A stretch of DNA of 64,000 nt from Actinomycetes bacterium. Lineage in GTDB: Bacteria; Actinomycetota; Coriobacteriia; Coriobacteriales; UBA8131. Shown piece by piece: positions 22,162-31,006 of the stretch (its first letter is position 1; each line of letters starts with the position of its first letter). Position numbers and translations under genes: made by a program. The notes beneath the pieces were generated by a model that made no database searches, was not told where the DNA came from, and saw only the letters and a program-made list of their open reading frames with translations. The stretch lies in contig WRGR01000040.1 of NCBI GenBank assembly GCA_009787085.1, positions 1 through 64,000 on the forward strand. The letters are read 5' to 3'.

Positions 22162-22363
22162 GGGGAAGCGCCGATAAATGCAAAACCCCAATCCCGCACG
22201 GCTACCGCGCCACAACCTTTCACCCTGCTGATCAAGGGAAAGATTGCGGCGCGGGAGCCACAATGACTGGAATTTGGGCATTAAACCGGCGCTGTCCTAG
22301 GATAACATTCCTCGGACAGCGCCTAATACAGACCTTAACGCAACGCTGATCGGCGCTTCCCTA
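22162..22363. repeat. Palindromic intergenic repeat, copy 1
   Basis: gggaagcgccgat ... ctttcaccctgctgatcaagggaaag ... atcggcgcttccctag; shares ends and core with 38969-39122 and 58892-59043. Confidence 0.7.
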
Positions 22364-23215
22364 GTCGGCGCTCCATGGCAAGTCGGCTAGCTCGGCCATG
22401 GTGAACACCGGGCCGTCTAGGCAAATATACAGCGAGCCAACGTTGCAACGGCCGCATTTGCCGATGCCGCACTTCATCTTCATCTCCAGCGTGGTGATGA
22501 TGTCCTCCGGCGGAAAGCCCATCTTCTCGAGGCTCTCCAGACAGGTGCGGAACAACGACGGCCCGCCACAGAGTATGGCGATTCGACCTTCTGGAGAAAA
22601 GGCCAGCTTCTCTAGGAAGGGCGCGGTGAAGCTGACCTCACCGTCCCAGCCTTTGCACTCCTTGTACACGCTGACATGCATGTGGGTGTCAGGGTACTCC
22701 GTCCATGCGCCCTGAATGTCGGACAAAAAGACCAGATCATCAATGGTTGATCCGGAATACACCAAATCCACCCGGCCATAGTCGCTGCGATGGGCTAGTA
22801 CATAGGTCAACAAGCTGCGCAACGGTGCCAAACCGATGCCGCCGCCGACAAACAGCAGGTCTTTACCGCGCAGTCCGTCAGCCGGAAACCAGTTGCCATA
22901 TGGGCCGCGAAGGCCGACAACATCGCCGACCGAGAGGTCATGTAACTGAGTGGTGACATAGCCGACCTTCTTGATGGTGAACTCCACGTAGTCCTCGCCT
23001 TGCGCCGAGACGCAGAACATGCACTCGCCGTAGGGGATCACCGAAAGCATCGCGGTCTGGCCGGGCTCGCAGTCGAAGGGCTTTTCGCCCTCTAGGGTCT
23101 GGACACGAAAGGCCTTGACATCTGATGTCTCCTCCGAGATGGAGCTGATCTTACAGGCTATCGGCACCAGCTGCTCGGTAGCGCGGGCACAACCATGTTC
23201 AATCTCAACCGGCAT
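22361..23215 (-). CDS. FAD/NAD(P)-binding oxidoreductase (FlxA / AsrB-like)
   Basis: FNR-like: RGPYGNWFPADGLRGKDLLFVGGGIGLAPLRSLL; C-terminal 2Fe-2S MKMKCGIGKCGRCNVG. Confidence 0.88.
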   Translation of the reverse strand: MPVEIEHGCARATEQLVPIACKISSISEETSDVKAFRVQTLEGEKPFDCEPGQTAMLSVIPYGECMFCVSAQGEDYVEFTIKKVGYVTTQLHDLSVGDVVGLRGPYGNWFPADGLRGKDLLFVGGGIGLAPLRSLLTYVLAHRSDYGRVDLVYSGSTIDDLVFLSDIQGAWTEYPDTHMHVSVYKECKGWDGEVSFTAPFLEKLAFSPEGRIAILCGGPSLFRTCLESLEKMGFPPEDIITTLEMKMKCGIGKCGRCNVGSLYICLDGPVFTMAELADLPWSAD

Positions 23216-24287
23216 GGACGGCTCCTTCCACGTCTTGCTTCTCGTCTAGCGGCGCAGCACCGATCTGGTCGATGAGCACTGTGATGTCCAAGGCCACCGG
23301 GCACTGGGCAACACAACGCCCACAGCCAACACAAAGGCTGCACCCGTAGCGCTCTTCAAAGAAGCAGAGCTTGTGCATGAAGCGCTGACGCACCCGCGGC
23401 ATCTTGGCCGCCCGTGGGTTGTGGTGGCCGGCCATCTCGGTATAGTCAAAGAACATGCAGCTGTCCCAGCTGCGAAACCGCTCCCCCATCTGCATCCGGT
23501 TGGACTGGCTGATATCGAAGCAGTGGCAGGTCGGACAAACAAAGGTGCAAGTGCCGCAGGTCAAACACTTCTTACTGATCTGCTCCCAAAGCGGATGCTC
23601 GTACATCTGCTCCAGCTTGTCCTTCAGGCCGTTGGCCTCGACTTTCAAAGAGCAGCTGGTCGGGGCAGGAGCGACGGGCAGCTCGCCTGCGCTCAGGAAG
23701 GCTTGCCATTGGCTCAACGCCGCTTGACCCTTCTCGGTCTGGGCACTGAGCGAAAATGCCTCGTCACCAGCCACAAGCTGGATGTCGGCGTTGGCAGCCA
23801 CATTCGGGTCAATCCCCATCGAGTCACAAAAACAGCTCTCAGCCGCCTGGCCACAGGCCAAAGCGACACACAACAGCTTCTGGCGGCGGGGGGCATAGAA
23901 CTCATCCTCATAGCCTTTGGTTAAAAAGACCTGATCCATGCAGTCGATGCTGGCCATATCACAGGAGCGCAACCCGAAGACCACCACCTCGTCAGCATCG
24001 TGGATCGGGTCGATATAGGGTACGCCGTCAGTGTCGAAGCCGTAACGGTACATCTTCTGGGTCTGCGGGAAAAGCATGTCTTTGGGCGGCAACGTAGTGT
24101 TCACCAGCTCGAAATCCGGCTGGACACCAGCGGCATACTGCACGAAGTGTGACAGTGTGCCGCTGTCCGTCGACTCACCCGCGAGCGAAGCCACCTCCAA
24201 ACGGGCCGGCACATAAACCCGGGCTTGGGTTGAAAGGTGCTCCAAGAGCTCCAAAAGACGGTTTTTAGCAAGTAACATCCCCAGCAC
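23205..24287 (-). CDS. 4Fe-4S protein (FlxB / AsrA-like)
   Basis: Two cluster motifs CLTCGTCTFVCPTCHC and CVGCGRCVAQCP. Confidence 0.85.
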   Translation of the reverse strand: MLGMLLAKNRLLELLEHLSTQARVYVPARLEVASLAGESTDSGTLSHFVQYAAGVQPDFELVNTTLPPKDMLFPQTQKMYRYGFDTDGVPYIDPIHDADEVVVFGLRSCDMASIDCMDQVFLTKGYEDEFYAPRRQKLLCVALACGQAAESCFCDSMGIDPNVAANADIQLVAGDEAFSLSAQTEKGQAALSQWQAFLSAGELPVAPAPTSCSLKVEANGLKDKLEQMYEHPLWEQISKKCLTCGTCTFVCPTCHCFDISQSNRMQMGERFRSWDSCMFFDYTEMAGHHNPRAAKMPRVRQRFMHKLCFFEERYGCSLCVGCGRCVAQCPVALDITVLIDQIGAAPLDEKQDVEGAVHAG

Positions 24288-24290
24288 CTC

Positions 24291-25166
24291 CTACATGAAT
24301 TCCTCGACGTCAGCGACGTCGTAGGTTCCCAAACTGTTTACCGCCACTGCGTCTAAGCCGGCCTCACCAGCTTGGAACAAATCGTCGAGGTCTTTGACCA
24401 GTTTGCGGTTCAGCACCATCAGCGGCAGGCCCATTGGACAAGCCCGCTCGCATTCACCGCACTCCACACAACGGTCACTGATATGGAATGCCCTAGTCAA
24501 GCTATAGAAGCGGTTTTCGGTAGTGTTGCCTTGCTTGCCCTGCCAACCCACCTCATGCTGATCGACAAAGCATTCCCGACAGGTGCAGACGGGGCAAACT
24601 TCACGGCATGCGTAACAGCGAATGCAGCGGTCGAAGGCGGCATCGAAATATTGCTCCCGGCTGGCACGGTCGCATTCCTCAAGCGCACACACAGCTCCAA
24701 AGCGATCCGGCTCGCCCTCTGCAACTGTCTCACCGAGCAGCTCGTCGTAAATCACGGGGTTTTTATGGCTGCAATTCATGCATTTGGATAAAAGCTCGCC
24801 GCTTTGGCGGTTTTTCATGCCACTGCAGGGAATGCCAAGCAGGTAGAGCCGATCCCGTTCTATCTGATTGTCCTTAAGCATCCGATTGATGCCGCGGGAC
24901 TCACAGCCGCGCACACAAATGGCCAGCTTGCCTTGGTCGGCAACCAACTCACTAAGTTCGGTAATGGCATATTTGCCCAGCGTATTCTGACAATACTCGC
25001 TATACACCAAGCCCTCGGCCTGATCGGCCTGGGTAATGAACAACGGCGTGGTCTGGTCTGGGAAACGACCGGCACCCCATCCGATCAACTCGGCCACTTG
25101 ATCGGATGCCAACAGCTCAGCAGCACGGCTGCGTAGGCTGGCTTGGATACTTTGGCTATCGCTCAT
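24291..25166 (-). CDS. 4Fe-4S protein (FlxC-like)
   Basis: CIRCYACREVCPVCTCRECF and CVECGECERACP; position between FlxB- and MvhD-like genes. Confidence 0.78.
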   Translation of the reverse strand: MSDSQSIQASLRSRAAELLASDQVAELIGWGAGRFPDQTTPLFITQADQAEGLVYSEYCQNTLGKYAITELSELVADQGKLAICVRGCESRGINRMLKDNQIERDRLYLLGIPCSGMKNRQSGELLSKCMNCSHKNPVIYDELLGETVAEGEPDRFGAVCALEECDRASREQYFDAAFDRCIRCYACREVCPVCTCRECFVDQHEVGWQGKQGNTTENRFYSLTRAFHISDRCVECGECERACPMGLPLMVLNRKLVKDLDDLFQAGEAGLDAVAVNSLGTYDVADVEEFM

Positions 25167-25708
25167 TGCGCCTCACCTGCCTGGGTCGTAGCAGCAGCAC
25201 CGGCCAAGACCGGATCAGCAAGCGCTTGACGCTGATCGGTCGTCAGCGGCCCCAGGGCTCGGACCTCCTCGCAAACCCGGGTCACAGTGTCACGGAACTT
25301 GCCGGCCTCTGAACCAGATATCCAACGTACCTGAAAGCGTCCCGGCTCCAAACCGGTGAATTCCAATAGACGCTTGAAAGCCATCAAACGGCGCTTAGCG
25401 TAATAGTTGCCACTAACGTAATGGCAGTCACCGGGATGACAACCGCAGACCAACACCCCGTCGGCGCCCTTGCCCAGGGCCGACAACACGTACTGGGGGT
25501 TGACGCGCCCAGAACAGGGCACCCTCAGCAAACGCACATTGGCAGGATATTCCATACGGTTCAGCCCGGCCAGATCAGCACCTGAATAGGTGCACCAATG
25601 GCAAGCAAAAGCCAGAATCGACGGCTGCCAAGACTCGGCTGCAGCGGGGCTGTTCGCCCCAGTTGCCATTGCCCCAGTTGTCGCCACGTTCGTCTCTACC
25701 ACTGACAC
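25163..25708 (-). CDS. MvhD/FlxD-like iron-sulfur subunit
   Basis: FACHWCTYSGADLAGLNRMEYPANVRLLRVPCSGRVNP...VCGCHPGDCHYVSGN. Confidence 0.9.
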   Translation of the reverse strand: MSVVETNVATTGAMATGANSPAAAESWQPSILAFACHWCTYSGADLAGLNRMEYPANVRLLRVPCSGRVNPQYVLSALGKGADGVLVCGCHPGDCHYVSGNYYAKRRLMAFKRLLEFTGLEPGRFQVRWISGSEAGKFRDTVTRVCEEVRALGPLTTDQRQALADPVLAGAAATTQAGEAQ

Positions 25709-27678
25709 AGCGCATCCACCTCCCTCATGATCTGCTCGTCTGAGAAGCCACGCAGATCCATCGCCCCCGGACGGCAGGCCACAGTACAGGCACCGCAGCC
25801 TTGGCAGAGGCCGGGGTTGACCTTGGATATCCTGCGGGTCACCTTTTTTGAGTTCTCACGCAACGTAATCTCCTCCAAGGTAATAGCACTATACGGACAA
25901 ATGCTGACACAAGCGCCACAGCCATTGCAAAGCGCAACATCGGAGCTGGCGATCATGGCGTTACTCTCCAACTCGTCGTGGGCGAAGAGCACCGCCACCT
26001 TCATGGCCGCCGCACTGGCCTGGGCGACGCTGTCTGGTATGTCTTTGGGGCCTTGGCAGGTGCCTGCCAAGTAGATACCGGCCGAGTTGGTCTCCACCGG
26101 CCTAAGCTTCGGATGCGCCTCGCTCAACCAGAGGTCCTTGTCCCGGGTGATGCCGAGCATGCTGCCCAGGCGGTCGGCATCGTTGGCAGGCACCATGGCC
26201 GTCTCCAATACCACCATGTCCGCCTCCACCGTCACTTGCTGCCCGGAGAGGGTGTCTTCTCCCTGGCAGATAAGCTTGCCGTTTTGTTGGTAGATCTTCG
26301 ACACCCGACCGCGCAAGTACAGCGCTCCGTCATGCTGAGTATTCATGTAGAACTCGTCATAGCCCTTGCCCGGCGTTCGGACATCCATGTAAAACACGTA
26401 GCAGCGGCCATCCGGCACCTTGTCCAGATACTGATGGGCATGCTTGGCCCCATACATACAACAGGCCCGGGAACAGTAGCTGCGGCCATGCTCGGGGTCG
26501 CGCGAACCGACACACTTCACTATGACCACGCTCTTCGGCTCTTGGCCGTCTGAGGGCCTAACGACATGCCCTTCGGTCGGGCCGGAAGCGTTGACCAGCC
26601 GCTCGAACTGCAAGCCGCTGATCACGTCAGCATAGCGGCCACCGCCGTACTCCCCATAGATGCTGCCCCAGTCGATGAGCTGGTAACCGATGGCCACCAC
26701 GATCGCCCCGTAAGTCTCCGCAGTCACCTTGTCGGTGTCGTCGTAGCGGATCGCCCCCAGCGGACAGACCTTCTCGCAAACCCCGCACTTGCCCGTCGTC
26801 AACTTGCGGCAGTGCTCGGCATCGATGGTCGGCTTGCCCGGCACCGCCTGGGCAAAGGGCTTGTAGATCGCCTTACGCAGCCCCAAGCCTTGCTCAAAGC
26901 TGCTGGGGGTCTTGGTCGGGCACTTGGTCTCGCAAAGGCCGCAGCCGGTGCAAAGCGAATAATCGATATACTTGGCACGCTCGCGGATGGTCACTTCGAA
27001 GTTGCCGACATAGCCGGAGATCTGCTCCACCTCGGCTAAGGACTTGACAGTGATGTTGGGGTGCGAGCCGACATCGGCCATCTTCGGTGTGCAGATGCAA
27101 GCCGAGCAGTCCATGGTGGGGAAGGTCTTGTCCAGCATCACCATCTTGCCGCCCAGCGACGGCTCCTTCTCCACCAAGGTCACCGGATAGCCGGCATCGG
27201 CGATATCCAAGGCCGCCTGCATACCGGCAATGCCACCGCCGATCACCAACGCCCGCTTGTTCACCGGGATGCTCATGGTGAACAACGGCTGGTCGCGGTC
27301 GCACTTGGCCACCGCCATCTTTATCAGGTCAATGGCCTTAGCCGTGCCTTCGGCCTTGTTCTTGTGTACCCAGGAACACTGTTCTCGAAGGTTGGCGATC
27401 TCTAACATATAGGGGTTGATGTCAGTTTGACTGAGCATCTTGCGAAAGGTCAGCTCATGCATCCTGGGCGAGCAGGAACCAATAACAATACGATCCAAGC
27501 GATGCTCGACAATCGCCTCTTTGATGGCCTGCTGCCCCTGATCGGAGCAGGTGTACTTGTTGTCTGCGGCATAGGCTACGTGGGGCAACGTCTTGGCGAC
27601 CTGCACCACTTGCTCCACGTCAACGGTTGCGGCGATATTGGACCCACAATGACAGACAATGACGCCGATCCGGCTCAT
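25696..27678 (-). CDS. hdrA: Heterodisulfide reductase subunit A-like flavoprotein
   Basis: GVIVCHCGSNIAATVD, VIGGGIAGMQAALDIA, TMDCSACICTPKM, multiple CxxCxxCxxxCP. Confidence 0.93.
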   Translation of the reverse strand: MSRIGVIVCHCGSNIAATVDVEQVVQVAKTLPHVAYAADNKYTCSDQGQQAIKEAIVEHRLDRIVIGSCSPRMHELTFRKMLSQTDINPYMLEIANLREQCSWVHKNKAEGTAKAIDLIKMAVAKCDRDQPLFTMSIPVNKRALVIGGGIAGMQAALDIADAGYPVTLVEKEPSLGGKMVMLDKTFPTMDCSACICTPKMADVGSHPNITVKSLAEVEQISGYVGNFEVTIRERAKYIDYSLCTGCGLCETKCPTKTPSSFEQGLGLRKAIYKPFAQAVPGKPTIDAEHCRKLTTGKCGVCEKVCPLGAIRYDDTDKVTAETYGAIVVAIGYQLIDWGSIYGEYGGGRYADVISGLQFERLVNASGPTEGHVVRPSDGQEPKSVVIVKCVGSRDPEHGRSYCSRACCMYGAKHAHQYLDKVPDGRCYVFYMDVRTPGKGYDEFYMNTQHDGALYLRGRVSKIYQQNGKLICQGEDTLSGQQVTVEADMVVLETAMVPANDADRLGSMLGITRDKDLWLSEAHPKLRPVETNSAGIYLAGTCQGPKDIPDSVAQASAAAMKVAVLFAHDELESNAMIASSDVALCNGCGACVSICPYSAITLEEITLRENSKKVTRRISKVNPGLCQGCGACTVACRPGAMDLRGFSDEQIMREVDALCQW

Positions 27679-28763
27679 GCGTGCACCTCCTTCTCGTCAG
27701 CAACCGTGCCTTGGCCGGCAGCTGCCGGAACGGCATCGGCTGCGGCCTCGGACTTTTTTCTCGCAGCCTCTTCCTTGCGCACGTCCCGCTGACGGGCGGC
27801 CTCAGCGGCCTCAGCGGCCTCGCGGGCGGCTTGTTCCTCGGCCAGCTGCTGGAGTGTTCGCAGCCGCTTGGCCTGCGGCTCAGCCGGATGGAAATGCCGG
27901 TCGATGCCCAACTGGCGCACACCGCCGCCCATACAAAGGCCGAGCAACTCAGTGAAGTAGAAGACCGGAATGTCAAAGGTTGTCTGGCCGGCCTCTTGGC
28001 GCCTCTTGTTCACCTCGGCTAAGCGCAGATCGAGATTCAACATACAAAGCGGACAAGCGGTGGCGATCAGCTCAGCGCCATTGGCAGCAGCATCGACGAA
28101 GATCCGCTCGATCAGCTGGCGGGCAGCAGCGGGTTCGGTCATCTGGTGCGAGGCGCCACAGCATTCGGTCTTGAATGCCCATTCCACAGGCTCGGCACCA
28201 GTCAATGCCACCAGCCGATCCATGCTCTGGGGATTCTCATTGTCATCGAAGCGGCAGATGCTGGCCGGGCGTACCAAGGCGCAACCATAGTAACAGGCCA
28301 CCTTGAGGCCTGCCAAAGTCAGGGCGGCATCCTGAATAGCCTGCTCAATAGCCGTTGCAGCTGCTTCTTGAGCCATCAGTTCGAGGAAGGAGAAAACATC
28401 GGCCGTGGCACTGTAGCTCTCACCAATCATCGCCTCTACCCGAGCCCGCCGCTGCTCGCTGGATGCCGCGTAGTCACGGGCAGACTTCAGCGAGGCGAAA
28501 CAGCCAGCGCAGGGCGTGGCCACGTCCAAGCCAGCAGTCGCCGCGTTGTGCTCGGCGATGGCCAGCGAACGCGCCGGCAAAGCCACCGCCAAGTCGCGGT
28601 CAGTGACCAGTGCCGCCGATGTGCCACAGCAGTTCCAGTCGGGTATCTCCACTAGCTCCAAGCCGATCTTCTTGGCAATGAAGCCGGCGGACAGCGTATA
28701 GGGGATGCTCGTACCAGCGGCCGAGCAGCCAGGGAAATAGGCATATCGCATAGTATCGCTCAT
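27675..28763 (-). CDS. hdrB: Heterodisulfide reductase subunit B-like protein with Ala/Glu-rich tail
   Basis: Both CCG motifs complete (DWNCCGTS...PCAGC; TECCGASH...CPLC). Confidence 0.9.
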   Translation of the reverse strand: MSDTMRYAYFPGCSAAGTSIPYTLSAGFIAKKIGLELVEIPDWNCCGTSAALVTDRDLAVALPARSLAIAEHNAATAGLDVATPCAGCFASLKSARDYAASSEQRRARVEAMIGESYSATADVFSFLELMAQEAAATAIEQAIQDAALTLAGLKVACYYGCALVRPASICRFDDNENPQSMDRLVALTGAEPVEWAFKTECCGASHQMTEPAAARQLIERIFVDAAANGAELIATACPLCMLNLDLRLAEVNKRRQEAGQTTFDIPVFYFTELLGLCMGGGVRQLGIDRHFHPAEPQAKRLRTLQQLAEEQAAREAAEAAEAARQRDVRKEEAARKKSEAAADAVPAAAGQGTVADEKEVHA

Positions 28764-29407
28764 TGCTGGCCACCATCCTTCAACACCCGGTCAACTACGG
28801 CCCGCACCGATTTCTTGTCTTTGACGCCATGGATCTTGGGACCGATCATGCCGCGGGAAAGCATCTTCGGAACACTCCCTAAATCTTGTAATAAGTGACC
28901 GCTGACCAAGTTGTACTTGGCAGCCAAGATAGCCTCGTTGCTTTTACCAAAGTTACGGATGTTGGCCACGAAGGCATCGTCGAACTTGTCTGCATCCGGC
29001 TCTGGACGCAGACCGTGCTTTTTGCCATAGTGCCGGACAGCTAGCATCAACTGCGAGATGTCCACCCCCTGCGGACAGCGGGCGGAGCAAACCATGCAGT
29101 TGGCGCAGACCCAAGAGCCTTTGGCATTCACTGCCCGTTCGACCTGGCCGAGCTGTAAGGCGCGGATAACCTGACGGGGCACGAGGTCCATGGCATGGGC
29201 CATCGGGCAACCGGCAGTACACTTGCCGCACTGATAGCAGTCGTCGAGCCCGACTCCTGCCTGACGGGCAATCTTTGCAGCCAACTTAAGGTCGTCAGCG
29301 GCAATAGCGGAGAGATCAGCTGTTTGCAATGCATGCCTCCATTCTTTCGGAACCTTTTCGGAACCTGTAGCTTGAATGTGCCGACCGGCTGTCAGCACTG
29401 GGGTCAT
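28760..29407 (-). CDS. hdrC: Heterodisulfide reductase subunit C-like protein
   Basis: CYQCGKCTAGCPMAHAMDLVPRQVIRALQLG; CANCMVCSARCPQGVDI. Confidence 0.9.
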   Translation of the reverse strand: MTPVLTAGRHIQATGSEKVPKEWRHALQTADLSAIAADDLKLAAKIARQAGVGLDDCYQCGKCTAGCPMAHAMDLVPRQVIRALQLGQVERAVNAKGSWVCANCMVCSARCPQGVDISQLMLAVRHYGKKHGLRPEPDADKFDDAFVANIRNFGKSNEAILAAKYNLVSGHLLQDLGSVPKMLSRGMIGPKIHGVKDKKSVRAVVDRVLKDGGQQ

Positions 29408-29710
29408 TCTGCTCTAACGACCACTGCCTTAAACCCGCCGACGGCCAAGGCACTATTCCCGAGCCTACGACTTCCTCCCAAAAGCCAGTTGCAGATCGCC
29501 GCTGGCATAGGGCACCACAGCCTAGCCGACACGGGAATAGTGAACCTTTATATCATTTCTGATTCCGGGTATTGGCCTAAAACTAGGCCATGGCTCGGCC
29601 AAAGGCAAAAAATCCAACCCGGAATGGGTTGGCCGCGATGCGGTCGGGGCAGACCGACAGGCAAGGCGGCCTGCCGGGGCGGCTTTGTTTGCGAGCCAGT
29701 GCGACATAGT

Positions 29711-29872
29711 TAGGGGAGCGCCGATCAAGCGTGAAAATAGCACTGACTTTTCGTGACCGGTTTGTGCTGGCGCTGGGCAGCGACACGGTGCAAATCATGC
29801 CACGCTACCTTGCAAACTGGTATAGCATGATTGACCGGTGTCTTCTTAGGCAATGCTTCCCTAGGAATTTTT
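29711..29872. repeat. Palindromic intergenic repeat (composite copy)
   Basis: taggggagcgccgatcaagc ... gattgaccggtgtc...atgcttccctagg, containing aatcatgccacgctaccttgcaaactggtatagcatgatt, which is shared with the 12.23-12.30 kb region. Confidence 0.55.
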
Positions 29873-30176
29873 TCTGACTCAAACGCCTCGAAAACGCCCA
29901 ACATTGCCCAAAACCCAGCTACGTGGAAACTCAGAGCATAAAAAAGTACCGAAACCTAGTAGGAAAGCACAAGAAGGTATCCCTCTCAAAACATACGATT
30001 GGAGAGGTACATAACGTCAAAGACCCACAGTCCTTGTGTCCAAGCGAGATGAGCTTTCGCTATGCAATGCCCAAGCACCAGCGAAAAAGTTGTCTCGTGG
30101 TACCAGAACCGAGACTACACAAGTCAGACGACACGTGTAGGATTCAGCCTGTAAAGCGGAATGGAAGGGAGTCACA

Positions 30177-30809
30177 GTGAGCGTATTCGAAGATATTTCA
30201 TTGTTCGTCCAGCAGGGAAAGGCAAAGGATGCTGTAGCGGCAGTCCAGAAGGCTATTGACGCTGGTGAGGCACCGCAGAAGATCCTGGACGACGGCCTGT
30301 TGGCCGGTATGGCAGTTATTGGCGAGAAGTTCAAGAACAACGAGGTATTCGTACCTGAGGTTATGATCGCCGCCAAGGCCCTGACCGGTGGCGTCGACCT
30401 GCTTAAGCCCCAACTGCTCAAGGCCGGCGTGGAGCCGATCGGCAAGGCCGTCATCTGCACGGTCGAAGGTGACCTGCATGACATCGGCAAGAATCTTGTC
30501 AAGCTGATGATGGAGGGTGTTGGCTTTGAGGTGACCGACCTTGGTGCTGACGTCACAGCAGCCCAAGTTGTGGATGCCGTCAAGAAGAACGATGCCAAGA
30601 TCGTTGCCCTGTCTGCCATGTTGACCACCACTATGGCCCAGATGGGCAAAGTCGTGGATGCCTTGGCTGCAGCCGGCCTGCGCGACAAAGTTAAGGTTAT
30701 GGTGGGCGGTACCCCGATCACCGATAAGTATTGTGCGGACATCGGTGCTGACAAGTACGCTGTCGATGCTGCCTCTGCTGCCGAAGCTGCCCAAGCGTTG
30801 GTGAAATAG
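30177..30809 (+). CDS. Corrinoid-binding protein, MtaC/MttC-like (copy 1)
   Basis: B12-binding motif EGDLHDIGKNLVKLMMEGVGFEVTDLGADV; four-helix N-terminal domain; GTG start after AAGGGAG. Confidence 0.93.
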   Translation: MSVFEDISLFVQQGKAKDAVAAVQKAIDAGEAPQKILDDGLLAGMAVIGEKFKNNEVFVPEVMIAAKALTGGVDLLKPQLLKAGVEPIGKAVICTVEGDLHDIGKNLVKLMMEGVGFEVTDLGADVTAAQVVDAVKKNDAKIVALSAMLTTTMAQMGKVVDALAAAGLRDKVKVMVGGTPITDKYCADIGADKYAVDAASAAEAAQALVK

Positions 30810-30895
30810 TCAGTATCTGTACACTTCAAACCAGTTTGGCCAAACGCATTGAATTCAGTGTGATATCGTTGTCAATCTAGATGAAGTCACAGTAT

Positions 30896-30940
30896 AAGAA
30901 GTCCCGCCGGGAGTTGGTGTTCTCCCCAGCGGGACTTCTT
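30896..30940 (+). terminator. Strong hairpin terminator/attenuator upstream of the NuoF/GltD-like gene
   Basis: Perfect 12-bp stem AAGAAGTCCCGC/GCGGGACTTCTT with inner GGGAG/CTCCC. Confidence 0.7.
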
Positions 30941-31006
30941 TCTGTCTCCCTCATCTCCAACCTTCACCTCAAATGTAGGAATCCCAAAAGAAGCAGGAGC
31001 AACTGC

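Noticed and set aside
30017-30829. 270-aa minus-strand ORF over the corrinoid gene
   Set aside because: Antisense shadow of a clear MtaC-like protein; no RBS or domain.
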